Positions 7,123-15,741 of a stretch of DNA of 57,940 nt are shown in pieces. The translations under genes and the position numbers were made by a program. Within the stretch, counting starts at the first letter, position 1; every line of letters begins with the position of its first letter. Location of the stretch: contig JAFEAY010000019.1 of NCBI GenBank assembly GCA_018266175.1, positions 1 to 57,940 of the forward strand, in the 5' to 3' direction. A model generated the notes under the pieces. That model was not told the origin of the DNA. It did not search any database and worked only from the letters and a program-made list of their open reading frames with translations. The DNA is from Candidatus Dependentiae bacterium (GTDB lineage Bacteria > Babelota > Babeliae > Babelales > RVW-14).

Positions 7123-8568
7123 ATGAAATTGAATACAAAACTATTAATGCTCTCGCTCACACTGCTCAGCACCTTGAACACAATGGTTATGAAAGCAATG
7201 AACCAAGACCCCAATAAGGGCTTGTCAATTGAAGAACAATTAAAAGCACGTCGTACGCGCTTACAACAAAACGATGCCCAGCAGCAAGCTGTCGTACAAC
7301 ACGAAGTGCAGGCTGTTCAAAATCAATGCGCTTTTATTGATGCAATTAACGGTGAAATTAACAGCTTGATTAATGGGCTGCATAATGCACAAACATATGA
7401 CGCAATTTTTGTATTACTCGGTGATATTATTACTGAGCTACAAAGACCATATGAAAACATTTCTATTATTGATATGCACGCTTCTCAGAATCAAGAAATT
7501 GTACAAGCTCTGAAACAGCTTTGTACGTGCATGGAAAAAATTATTATTGCAGTTCAACAAAGCGCACCACTCAGAAGCTATATTCTTGAAAAAGAGCGCC
7601 TTGGGCAATTTGATATTCAATTGCAACACATTGCGCAGATACTCAAATACAAACATACCGGTTCATTGATTGAAATCGAAATGAATGTTGATCAAGATGA
7701 AGAGCTTGCAGAAATGCTGCAGGAAGAAGAGCTTAACTTTGAAACGTTCAACAATAACAATAACAACAATATTATTGTTGAAGATGATGAAATTATTATA
7801 ACTGAGACTATTGCACCTAAAACTCAGAGCAATAACTCCAATACGAACAACAAGAAACGTAAACTTGAAGATATTGATACTGAAAAAAACAAAAAGCTAA
7901 AACCGGATTTCATGACTCAAGCTTTTACATTTACTCAAGATTTTGAATCTATCGATCTATTTGCGACCCCTACTTACCCAAATAGAGGATCAAGTTTTGC
8001 AGCACTCTCTCAAACTAGGTTTGGTGACATTTGGCTTATGGCCCGCGAAGGAAAACTTGGTGTAGTCAAAAATCTTCTTAAGAAAGACCAAACACTCCTT
8101 AATAAAAGAGATTCAGTGCTGGGCATAACACCCCTTGCCAGCGCCGCATCAAATAACAGAACCGACGTTGTTGAGTTTTTATTGGAAGAGGGAGCGGACG
8201 TAACGACTACAAATAGATTTAAGCAAACAGTACTTATTACTGCGGTTATAAATAAATTTACAAAGATAGCCGAACTTCTGCTTAAAAATGAAGTTGATGT
8301 AAATATTCAAGATTATGAAGGGAACACAGCTCTTCATTATGCTGCACGAGAGAATAACATCAAACTGGTTAAGCTTTTGTTAGCGAATAAAGCAGATGTT
8401 AATCTTAAGAATAAAGCCGGTCATTCACCACTCGATTTAGCTTTAAGCATTGTACATAATGAAAAAAGAGCAGTTTCAATAGTAATATTATTATTGCAAC
8501 ACGGGGCGAAACCTAGCGTGAGTAATTGGATAGAAACTTGGAACAATCATCTCAGTAGTACCAACTAA
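7123..8568 (+). CDS. Exported ankyrin-repeat protein with NLS-like motif
   Basis: 481 aa. CCGGAGG precedes the ATG. Residues 1-25 form a signal peptide. The N-terminal half is helical and rich in Gln/Glu. An acidic/asparagine tract (a run of Asn, then IIVEDDEIII) at about 205-228 leads to KKRKLED at 244-250, a textbook monopartite nuclear-localisation pattern, with a second basic patch (KNKKLK) just after it. Residues about 300-475 hold four or five ankyrin repeats (ITPLASAASNNRTDVVEFLL, then NTALHYAARENNIKLVKLLL and HSPLDLALS). Ankyrin repeats bind proteins. With export and an NLS-like motif, a host-directed effector that enters the nucleus is a reasonable inference, unproven. A strong terminator follows. 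Confidence 0.82.
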   Translation: MKLNTKLLMLSLTLLSTLNTMVMKAMNQDPNKGLSIEEQLKARRTRLQQNDAQQQAVVQHEVQAVQNQCAFIDAINGEINSLINGLHNAQTYDAIFVLLGDIITELQRPYENISIIDMHASQNQEIVQALKQLCTCMEKIIIAVQQSAPLRSYILEKERLGQFDIQLQHIAQILKYKHTGSLIEIEMNVDQDEELAEMLQEEELNFETFNNNNNNNIIVEDDEIIITETIAPKTQSNNSNTNNKKRKLEDIDTEKNKKLKPDFMTQAFTFTQDFESIDLFATPTYPNRGSSFAALSQTRFGDIWLMAREGKLGVVKNLLKKDQTLLNKRDSVLGITPLASAASNNRTDVVEFLLEEGADVTTTNRFKQTVLITAVINKFTKIAELLLKNEVDVNIQDYEGNTALHYAARENNIKLVKLLLANKADVNLKNKAGHSPLDLALSIVHNEKRAVSIVILLLQHGAKPSVSNWIETWNNHLSSTN

Positions 8569-8600
8569 TTATTCTCTCTTAAAGTATCTTGAATTCAAAG

Positions 8601-8627
8601 GGCCCGCATTGCTGCGGGCCTTTTTTT
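8601..8627 (+). terminator. Intrinsic terminator
   Basis: Perfect 8-bp GC-rich stem (ggcccgca 8601-8608 / tgcgggcc 8613-8620), a 4-base loop and a run of seven T (8621-8627), 32 bases after the stop of the ankyrin gene. Confidence 0.93.
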
Positions 8628-8754
8628 ATGTACCCATGCAGCTCCAGCAGGCTACACTTGCAAAAAATTATCACTTTATTCAAAAACCGTAGAATTTTAG
8701 CGTAAAATAATAAAAATTGGAGCGTCATACAACTTTTCGGAGAATAAGGGTAGC

Positions 8755-10512
8755 ATGAAGAAATTGAATTTGTTCTATTTGATTCTAGCACTCAATTACA
8801 TTTATGAAGATCCACTATTCGCAACTCCTAATCGAAATATTACTTGGACAAGTAATTCTTGTTGGATTGATTCAGGATTACAATGCATGACAACATTCCA
8901 CCACTTTAATCAAGCTCTCCAACAGCAAGCACTTCATGAATCTTCATTAGGATATAAGCTTCGCTCTATGCTTAACGAACTCAAAAAAAATTCTAGCAGC
9001 CCTGTGAATGTCTCAGATTTCTATCAGTCAGCAGTCGGTCATGGAATAGGAGCCCACGGAACTGGTGGTGGTGATTTCGTTCCATCTATTCTTTTCTACC
9101 TTCTCAATAATAATCTTCCCGAGTTTAAAAAATTTTTTAGAATCATAGAGCAGAATAAACGTGGCGAAAAAATAGTTAAAAATGATGCAGTTAAAAACGC
9201 TGAAGCTCAAAAAGCAGAAATTCAAAAAGGCTACAAGATTCCAGATAATCTCAAGTTCCCTAAGACTCAAGAAGAGAAAGAGACAAAAGCCCTTCTCATT
9301 CAGCAACGAAATAATATACTTGCTCCTTTCGATAAAATTATTCAAGAAAACACGAAAAAAGTTCCATTATTCGAATATAGAGTTTCTTATTATACAACTA
9401 TTTCAAATACCGATGAAATCACAATCAAGCCTCATAATCAACTAACAAGAATCATTGCACCCTTACATTTACTTCTCAAGCTTTCATCTGAATTTAACCA
9501 AAGCAATATCCCACTAAAAATTTCCCCATATTTTTCTCGTTATTCCTACGACCTTCAAGCAAAAGGATTAACAACACCTGGTCATGCAACATGCATGGTT
9601 CATGACGGCATAGAGAACTGGTATTTTTATGATGATTTAGGCAAATCTATTAAATTGGTCAATGAAGCAAAAATAGAAGATCTAAAGTATGAAGGCAAAC
9701 AAAGTGATTTTCTTTACTATAACCGCACAGAGAAATACTCAGTTGACTTAGAAGATCCTTTAGTATTAAGTCATTTTGCACGTGATGGCAATAACGACCA
9801 GGTAGAAAGTATATTAAAAACAAGCAACCATGATGTTAACCAAAAAAATGAGGATCTTTTTTCGCCTCTTCACTGGGCTATATTAAGCGAACAGCCTGAG
9901 ATCGTAGAAATACTTATTGACTCTGGAGCAAATGTTAACGCAAAAACAATTTCAGACGAAACACCACTTCACTTTGCTGCACTAGTTGGTTCAACTTCCA
10001 TCATAGATTCTCTGATCAAACAAGGAGCTTCTATTGAGGCTATCAATAGCTCGAATAACACTCCACTCCATTACGCTGTAAAAGAGTTCAACGTAGGCGC
10101 CACAGAACTCTTATTAGACTATGGCGCAAATGTTAATGCAATATCCGATTGCATGTTTCACCCTTTAAATCAAGCAATACACAACACAAGTATTCAAACA
10201 AAAAAAGTATCATTACAACTCATACAACTTCTTCTTAGTTTTGGTGCAAATAAAAACCTATCAGATAATGGTGGCAAAAATTCTTATGAACGATGTAACA
10301 CTATTGGGAATGAATTACTTAAAAATGAAGTCAAAACACTTCTTGATACAATAGTTCAAACGCGTCACCCGTCTCAGCAAAAACCGCTGCAAGACCAATC
10401 AGAATTATCATCCAGACTTACGAATCTCAAGTTAGCGCTACAAAAACTAAAAATAAAGCTACTTACTCTACACAACCAGCTTAAATTACTCTCACAAAGT
10501 CTTAAGTCTTAG
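8755..10512 (+). CDS. Secreted USP-type deubiquitinase-like protein with ankyrin repeats and leucine-heptad tail
   Basis: 585 aa. Residues 1-23 are a signal peptide (MKKLNLFYLILALNYIYEDPLFA). The peptidase region carries the two C19/USP boxes: a Cys box at about 28-45 (TWTSNSCWIDSGLQCM, nucleophile C36, compare N-x2-NTCYxNSxLQ) and a His box at about 276-294 (GHATCMVHDG, then WYFYDD), with H277 the general base and D293/D294 following W289. An Asp-rich glycine loop lies between them. Residues about 340-500 contain four ankyrin repeats (FSPLHWAILSEQPEIVEILI, ETPLHFAALVGS, NTPLHYAVKEF). The last 36 residues are a strict leucine heptad (ELSSRLTNLKLALQKLKIKL and on), nearly superposable on the tail of the next protein. 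USPs cleave ubiquitin, which bacteria lack, so the substrate would be in a eukaryotic host. The start follows AGAATAAGGGTAGC. Confidence 0.8.
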   Translation: MKKLNLFYLILALNYIYEDPLFATPNRNITWTSNSCWIDSGLQCMTTFHHFNQALQQQALHESSLGYKLRSMLNELKKNSSSPVNVSDFYQSAVGHGIGAHGTGGGDFVPSILFYLLNNNLPEFKKFFRIIEQNKRGEKIVKNDAVKNAEAQKAEIQKGYKIPDNLKFPKTQEEKETKALLIQQRNNILAPFDKIIQENTKKVPLFEYRVSYYTTISNTDEITIKPHNQLTRIIAPLHLLLKLSSEFNQSNIPLKISPYFSRYSYDLQAKGLTTPGHATCMVHDGIENWYFYDDLGKSIKLVNEAKIEDLKYEGKQSDFLYYNRTEKYSVDLEDPLVLSHFARDGNNDQVESILKTSNHDVNQKNEDLFSPLHWAILSEQPEIVEILIDSGANVNAKTISDETPLHFAALVGSTSIIDSLIKQGASIEAINSSNNTPLHYAVKEFNVGATELLLDYGANVNAISDCMFHPLNQAIHNTSIQTKKVSLQLIQLLLSFGANKNLSDNGGKNSYERCNTIGNELLKNEVKTLLDTIVQTRHPSQQKPLQDQSELSSRLTNLKLALQKLKIKLLTLHNQLKLLSQSLKS

Positions 10513-10530
10513 TAAATTCATTTCTTTTTC

Positions 10531-10611
10531 GATTCTTTTGCCAAACACACAAATCAGATATGCTAAAAGCTATCTTACTCTATTGTTTTTAAAGGAAAAG
10601 GAGACCTCATG
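10531..10611 (+). repeat. Duplicated promoter/leader, copy 1
   Basis: 81 bases ending in the ATG of the PPP phosphatase gene. They match 12057-12137, which ends in the ATG of the TonB-like gene, at 68 of 81 positions without gaps (counted by eye). Shared elements are TTGCCA (10538-10543), a TATGCT box (10559-10564; 15-base spacer, short for sigma-70) and GGAAAAGGAGA as ribosome-binding site. The first 27 bases of identity cover the promoter core. Confidence 0.85.
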
Positions 10612-12042
10612 CAATCCTTGTATGCTATTTTTTTAAGTATAATTTTCATACTTAACAGTTACTCTGCATATGCCGCAATCACAACTCACTCGACACTCTC
10701 TGAGTGGAAAAATGAAACTTTTATAAAGTTTAAAGAATCACCTGATTCGCGCAATGTGAATTCTGACTCAATAGGCTTCACAGCTAACATACTTGAAGAC
10801 TTAATAAACCAATACCAAACTTGGTTCCAAACTACAGATGCAAAAAATTTTCTTGGCAGTTACGCTCAAAAATTAGTAGTTCCAGTTAACAACGAAATCG
10901 TTTTAATTGGTGATCTGCAAGGAAGCTACCATTCGCTCATGCGCAATCTTTTACGACTCCAAGCGTTAGGATATGTTGACAATAATTGGAAAATCAAAGC
11001 AAATACCTACCTGATTTTTTTGGGTGACTTGGTTCAAGGTGGCAAGCATGATGGGGAGGTGCTTTACACCGTTCTTCGATTGAAATTAGCAAATAATAAC
11101 AACGTCATTTGTATTAAAGGGAACATGGATGGCCGTCAATCTTTTCATTTTTCTAAAAAACCAGAATTAGGTAATTTTTTTGCAACATTCGCTCATGCAT
11201 TATTCATGACATCGGGCGACAGTACAATACTCTGCAGCCATGCTGGATTCAATCTAAATGAAAATTTTAAAAATTTTATTGATGGTGTGAACCGCTATGA
11301 AAAAATCATAAATCAAAAGTCACCTCAACAGGATAACGCCAATTCATTTGAATCATGCGGTTTTACAGGAAAAACAGCCGGTACTAACTACATGCTTACT
11401 CAAAAACAAGCTATCAATTACTTTACTGCCAACGGAATTAAAGCCCTTTTTAGAGGCCATCAAGATTCAAGCTTTGGTCTCAAGGTTTTTTTCAATCAAA
11501 ACATTCATAAGGATGATCCAAAAGCAAAAGAACTTATTGATAAAGAAGCAAACTCAGGTGTCAAAGAAGCAACTCGCTATCATGGAGGAACACAAATGTA
11601 TCATTGGTCAACTGTTATCAACTTTTATAACCAAATGGGCAATGCTCTTGCTGATAAAAATGGCATTATTTTGGAGAAATGCGAATACCCAGTATTCACG
11701 CTCTCGTCTGCACCAGAGGGGAGAACGATAGACTTTGACTGCTTTTGCATCGTTAAAACTGCTCATGAATATAAAAATTGGAGACTGGTTCCCTATGAAT
11801 TTCAACTCCCGAGCACACGAAATAATAAATTTGTTTCGATTCAAGAATCTGGAAACCCAACAGAAACAATAAGCAACCAAAATACAGGTATTGATGATAT
11901 TGACCTTGATCCGATCTCTGTTCAATGGACCGCTAATGAACTGAGCAATAAGCTTAAATCACTCAAAGACAGCCTTGAAAAACTAAAACATAAACTCACC
12001 CAACTCAAAGATCGCTTGAATGATCTAAAAAATAGTTTATAG
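10609..12042 (+). CDS. Secreted PPP-type (calcineurin-like) phosphatase with leucine-heptad tail
   Basis: 477 aa with a signal peptide (residues 1-22, ending AYA). The metallophosphoesterase blocks appear in order: GDLQG (101-105, for GDxHG), GDLVQGG (139-145, for GDxxDRG), GNMDGR (171-176, for GNHE), a His in CSHAGF (H211) and GH at 283-284 (FRGHQDS). The pattern resembles Ser/Thr protein phosphatases and Shewanella-type PPP enzymes. In block 1 the usual metal-binding His is Gln (GDLQG) and in block 3 the His is Met (GNMD), so the metal site is altered though Asp and Asn are kept. The C-terminus (about 443-477) is a perfect leucine heptad (ELSNKLKSLKDSLEKLKHKL and on), homologous to that of the preceding deubiquitinase-like protein. 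Exported, probably acting on phosphoproteins outside the cell or in a host. Confidence 0.82.
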   Translation: MQSLYAIFLSIIFILNSYSAYAAITTHSTLSEWKNETFIKFKESPDSRNVNSDSIGFTANILEDLINQYQTWFQTTDAKNFLGSYAQKLVVPVNNEIVLIGDLQGSYHSLMRNLLRLQALGYVDNNWKIKANTYLIFLGDLVQGGKHDGEVLYTVLRLKLANNNNVICIKGNMDGRQSFHFSKKPELGNFFATFAHALFMTSGDSTILCSHAGFNLNENFKNFIDGVNRYEKIINQKSPQQDNANSFESCGFTGKTAGTNYMLTQKQAINYFTANGIKALFRGHQDSSFGLKVFFNQNIHKDDPKAKELIDKEANSGVKEATRYHGGTQMYHWSTVINFYNQMGNALADKNGIILEKCEYPVFTLSSAPEGRTIDFDCFCIVKTAHEYKNWRLVPYEFQLPSTRNNKFVSIQESGNPTETISNQNTGIDDIDLDPISVQWTANELSNKLKSLKDSLEKLKHKLTQLKDRLNDLKNSL

Positions 12043-12056
12043 ACTCGATCATCTCC

Positions 12057-12137
12057 AATTCTTTTGCCAAACACACAAATCAGGTATGCTAAAAACTGTC
12101 TTGTTATATTGTGCTTGAAGGAAAAGGAGAGAGCATG
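12057..12137 (+). repeat. Duplicated promoter/leader, copy 2
   Basis: Second copy of the 81-base leader at 10531-10611. TTGCCA is at 12064-12069, TATGCT at 12085-12090, and GGAAAAGGAGA lies before the ATG at 12135. Because the coding tails just upstream of both copies are also alike, the duplicated unit appears to span tail plus leader. Confidence 0.85.
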
Positions 12138-13544
12138 CTACCAAGAGAGCCCAAGAAAAAGCGTAACGACCTTACGTACCTCCTTTGGTTTGTTATCATT
12201 TCACTGCTTCTTCACAGCATCATAGTTTTCATCCTCGCCCTGTTTGGTTTTCAAGGGGGTTCATTTAACAAGCTGAAAGATCTCTTTGCCAAAGAAGCAC
12301 GAGAAAAAAAACCAACTTTTGTTATGTTTCATGATGAAAAACCAAAAGCAACCAAACAACCGGATACACCGAAACCCAGTGAAAAGTTAGAAGAGAAAGA
12401 ATCTCTTCAAGAGAAAAAGCAACCTGATTTAGAAAAAAAGAAGGTCGAGCAAGAAGCCCCGCAAGCTCAAAATCAACTTTTAGAACAAGAACCACCACCA
12501 TCCATTATCAATACAAGTCCTGCCAAACTGGTTGCTCCCCTATCAGCCTTTGGATATCCAGATGCACAAGCTGAACCAACGTTTCATCCAGAACTGCCAG
12601 ACTCAAATCAGGGTGATATCATAAAAGTAGAAAGTGCAACTCCCCAGCAACCAGAAGAACCCGGTTCTTTAGAAAAAAAACGTGCTGCAAAAGAATCACA
12701 CCATGAGCCTGCTGAAAAAGTGGCTCCAATTCAGCAAGCAAAAAAAAACAAGCAATTAAAACAAGAGAAAAAGTCTCAAAAAAGAGGCTCTAAAAAAAAT
12801 CACAAAGCTCAAGAAGATATTCAAGATCTCCTAATACAAGAACTCAAAAATTCAATTGTTGATGAAGCACAAGATAAAAAACAGGTTCAAGACCAAGAGC
12901 ATGAAGATCATCCTAAAGATCTTATAGAAACTCACGATGAAATTGACGATATAGAAGATGTCGAAGTAATTGAAAGCACAGAGAACACAAGCTCAGCGTT
13001 ACTCGAAAAAATTCGTAACGTAAAACAAGTTCCTGAGCAAGAAACAATCGGCCTTGATGTACAAGGGCCCGAAATGGTAGTGCGTGGAGCGCGCAAAGAA
13101 GTCCCCGACCAAGAACCACGTAAAAAGAACATTCTTGCCCTGACCAAGGGATTTGTTGAAAAGCTTACCGGTGAAAACGGGACCGACCTGATTGATCGAG
13201 ATGGTGACCCTAATAAAAAGCCTACCTTTGAAGAGCTCAAGTTTTTATCGTACGAAGCAAAAATCAACTGGGCACTCCAGGCCTCATGGAAACAAAATAT
13301 TGAACACAGCCAAAAGCATAAACCTATTCCGGGCACCGTTGACGTTGCTTTTGTTATCGATGCTCGAGGCATCCCTCAGAATATTACGATTATGCAGTCC
13401 AGCGGCATGCAGGACCTTGACCAAACTATTGTTCATAATATTAAAAACGCCGCACCCTTCCCTCCTATCCCCGAACACTTAAATATGGCTGAATATCCTG
13501 TACGGCGATCGATACGTGTATATTTGTTTGGAAGGGGCTTCTGA
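12135..13544 (+). CDS. TonB-like energy-transducing protein
   Basis: 469 aa from ATG 12135, chosen over an upstream GTG because AAGGAG lies six bases before it. A short basic cytoplasmic N-terminus (PREPKKKRN) precedes one membrane helix (about 15-38). A long low-complexity linker rich in Pro, Lys, Glu and Gln spans about 50-370. The final 90 residues fit the TonB C-terminal fold: GTVDVAFVIDARGIPQNITI, then SSGMQDLDQTIVHNIKNAAPFPPIP and YPVRRSIRVYLF. TonB spans the periplasm to energise outer-membrane transporters. No exbB/exbD pair or receptor lies next to it. It could instead be a TolA-like protein, but the strand pattern favours TonB. A duplicated leader (12057-12137) drives it. Confidence 0.85.
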   Translation: MLPREPKKKRNDLTYLLWFVIISLLLHSIIVFILALFGFQGGSFNKLKDLFAKEAREKKPTFVMFHDEKPKATKQPDTPKPSEKLEEKESLQEKKQPDLEKKKVEQEAPQAQNQLLEQEPPPSIINTSPAKLVAPLSAFGYPDAQAEPTFHPELPDSNQGDIIKVESATPQQPEEPGSLEKKRAAKESHHEPAEKVAPIQQAKKNKQLKQEKKSQKRGSKKNHKAQEDIQDLLIQELKNSIVDEAQDKKQVQDQEHEDHPKDLIETHDEIDDIEDVEVIESTENTSSALLEKIRNVKQVPEQETIGLDVQGPEMVVRGARKEVPDQEPRKKNILALTKGFVEKLTGENGTDLIDRDGDPNKKPTFEELKFLSYEAKINWALQASWKQNIEHSQKHKPIPGTVDVAFVIDARGIPQNITIMQSSGMQDLDQTIVHNIKNAAPFPPIPEHLNMAEYPVRRSIRVYLFGRGF

Positions 13545-13658
13545 TCTAAGCAACTCTGGCTATTATTCGAGTTTCTTTCCTTCTTCAAGCCCAACCCAGT
13601 AGATTAAAACTTAGGGAATCTGGGGATCGTATCGTGCGTGCTGGGGGGGGAGAAGTAT

Positions 13659-14192
13659 ATGTTCTTGTATAGATCAATCTATAACAACCTTTTTACGATT
13701 ATGACAATAATAATCATAGGGGGTGTTCTGTTTTCTGCCTGCTCCACAACACCTCTTCCGACCACAGCAGAAAATATGCTTTCGCTCAGTACAACGCTCA
13801 CCTGGCAAGAATTTAACCTTGAACACCAGAACAGTTACTTACAAAAAAAAAATTCCGCCTGGACGGCACTCATTACCATTAAAAGCAAGGAAGCTAAACG
13901 CCTTCAACAAATTACCTTGCAATGGACGGGAAAACGTATTTGTTCAATGCAGGCATCACTTTATCGCAAAGCACGGTCAGAACAAGAGCTCATTCCTATT
14001 GAAGAAAATTTAGTATGCGATGGAAATTGGAACAATCAAAGCCAACAAATTACATTTGCTCTTGATGAAAAAATAGTGGCAGTTAATGAGTACTATTTGG
14101 TACTCAGCTTTCCCAAAAAGATTGAACGTAAGTTACGCCACGGTCAATTTACATTGGCGCAACACAACCCCCTTAAATTAATTAATCTCTAG
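13659..14192 (+). CDS. Putative lipoprotein
   Basis: 177 aa from ATG 13659. An upstream in-frame GTG (13638) is less likely because a poly-G/GGGGAGAAG ribosome-binding site sits between the two. The N-terminus has a hydrophobic helix ending in a lipobox (VLFSAC, Cys at about residue 27). The mature part is beta-rich with no recognised domain (for example WTALITIKSKEAKRLQQITL, then a conserved-looking WTGKRICSM). It follows the TonB-like gene after 114 bases, so it may be an outer-membrane partner, but that is only context. A run of eight G (13642-13649) immediately upstream is unusual in this AT-rich DNA. Confidence 0.72.
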   Translation: MFLYRSIYNNLFTIMTIIIIGGVLFSACSTTPLPTTAENMLSLSTTLTWQEFNLEHQNSYLQKKNSAWTALITIKSKEAKRLQQITLQWTGKRICSMQASLYRKARSEQELIPIEENLVCDGNWNNQSQQITFALDEKIVAVNEYYLVLSFPKKIERKLRHGQFTLAQHNPLKLINL

Positions 14193-14220
14193 GTATCAAG
14201 TCTCTTTTCTATACACGTTA

Positions 14221-14248
14221 TTGCGTTCGTGTTACATCCTGTTATGAT
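14221..14248 (+). promoter_or_regulatory. Promoter for the oxidoreductase-epimerase pair
   Basis: TTGCGT (14221-14226) and TATGAT (14243-14248) with a 16-base spacer, 51 bases before the GTG start at 14300. Confidence 0.6.
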
Positions 14249-14299
14249 TAAAAGAACGGTTTTAATACTGCACCGCTTTGCGTGGAAAAAGGAGAATTT

Positions 14300-15706
14300 G
14301 TGGCAGATATTATCATCCTTGGTGCTGGGCTCACCGGTCTAAGTGCCGCCTTTCACCTTGAACAGCTCAATGTTCTTGATTACAAAATTTTTGAAAAAAA
14401 CGATCGCCCCGGAGGGCTTTTGCAATCGGTCACTTGTGACGGATTTACCTTTGATCACACCGGTCATTTGTTGCACATCAGCGATGATTACTTTCGTGCT
14501 TTTCTCAACTCACTTGCTGACCTAGAAAGCAATTTCTTATTCGTACAACGCCGCTCAGCAATTTTTTCTCATAACACGCTCACCGACTACCCTTTTCAAA
14601 TGAATTTATACGGATTACCCATCCCAGTTATTGCTGAATGCTTGGAAGGCTTTATCAAGCGTTCAAGCACACTACGCAATCCGGGAACTTTTCATGACTG
14701 GGTTATGAAGCATTTTGGAAAAGGGATCGGGAAGCATTTCTTTTTCCCCTACAACAGCAAATTACTTGCATACGATCTTAAAAAAATTCACCCTTCGTGG
14801 ACCGGCCGATTTGTTCCTTCAACAACACTTGAGGCGCTCATTCAAGGAGCATTGCAGAAAAAGCCACTCGATGGTGTTGGGTACAATAGCTCATTTTATT
14901 ACCCAAAAAAAGGCGGTATTGAATTTATTATTCATCAATTGCTCAAGCGCATAAACACTCATGTGCAAACAAATCATACGGTTGTTGAAATTAACATGCA
15001 GACAAAAACGGTCACTTTTTCAAACGGACAACAAGAGCACTTTAAAAAACTTATCTCAACACTTCCCCTTAATGTCCTATTAAATCTTTTAAAAGAACCA
15101 AATAGCAGCACGCTTAAAAAAGGTGCTCATAAGCTTGAATGCAACTCTGTCATCAACCTGAACGTCGCATTTGCTCAAGAGCTTGATAATGACAAACACT
15201 GGATTTATACACCTGAAAAAGAGTTCCCCTTCTATCGTCTTGGCTTTTGGAACAATGTTTGTCCGAGTTCGGTACGACCAAAACACACAGCCGCTTATGT
15301 TGAAATGTCCTATCTACCAGGAACAAAAACAGACGCGCAGTTACGACGACTCATTGACCACGGGCGAAATAAAACTTTGAAATTTCTGGGGCTCTCATCA
15401 ACTGATATTGTTCTTGAAAAAATATTACACCTACAACACGCTTATGTTATCTATAACCATTGGCGTGAAAAAAATTTGAATAACGTATTAAACCAACTGA
15501 AAGATAACAACATTCATTCAGTTGGCCGTTTTGGAGAATGGAAGTATTCAAGCATGCAAGATGCCGTGTTAGATGGAAAAAATGTTGCTCAGCAAATTGC
15601 TTCACTATTACATGTTCAACAAATCATCCCTGCTCAAAAAAATTATACCCAAGGAGCATACGCTTTGGCAGGGGAAAAAATAAAGCAAAAAAAGCATAAT
15701 CCATAA
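14300..15706 (+). CDS. FAD/NAD-binding amine-oxidase-type protein (UDP-galactopyranose mutase / protoporphyrinogen oxidase-like)
   Basis: 468 aa from GTG 14300, chosen because AAAGGAGA precedes it by four bases and the Rossmann strand then starts at residue 3. The dinucleotide-binding motif GAGLTGLSAAFHLE is followed by an acidic strand end (IFEKNDRPGGLLQS), as in the amine-oxidase/UGM/PPOX superfamily. FDHTGHLLHI and a C-terminal GRFGEWKYSSMQDAV match the closing FAD-contact region of this fold. Members reduce or isomerise UDP-sugars or oxidise porphyrinogens. A sugar-nucleotide epimerase gene starts 35 bases downstream, so a role in surface-polysaccharide synthesis is more likely than haem synthesis. 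Substrate unknown. It has its own promoter (14221-14248). Confidence 0.78.
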   Translation: MADIIILGAGLTGLSAAFHLEQLNVLDYKIFEKNDRPGGLLQSVTCDGFTFDHTGHLLHISDDYFRAFLNSLADLESNFLFVQRRSAIFSHNTLTDYPFQMNLYGLPIPVIAECLEGFIKRSSTLRNPGTFHDWVMKHFGKGIGKHFFFPYNSKLLAYDLKKIHPSWTGRFVPSTTLEALIQGALQKKPLDGVGYNSSFYYPKKGGIEFIIHQLLKRINTHVQTNHTVVEINMQTKTVTFSNGQQEHFKKLISTLPLNVLLNLLKEPNSSTLKKGAHKLECNSVINLNVAFAQELDNDKHWIYTPEKEFPFYRLGFWNNVCPSSVRPKHTAAYVEMSYLPGTKTDAQLRRLIDHGRNKTLKFLGLSSTDIVLEKILHLQHAYVIYNHWREKNLNNVLNQLKDNNIHSVGRFGEWKYSSMQDAVLDGKNVAQQIASLLHVQQIIPAQKNYTQGAYALAGEKIKQKKHNP

Positions 15707-15741
15707 AACACCCTTGTACGAAGAAAAAAGGAGCTCGAGTA

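Noticed and set aside
12932-13372. 146-codon minus-strand frame inside the TonB-like gene
   Set aside because: Shadow of the Lys/Glu/Pro-rich linker. No ribosome-binding site and no recognisable protein features.
14300-15706. Haem-pathway protoporphyrinogen oxidase (hemY/hemG)
   Set aside because: Only the generic FAD-binding superfamily is visible, and the neighbouring epimerase favours a sugar-nucleotide role.
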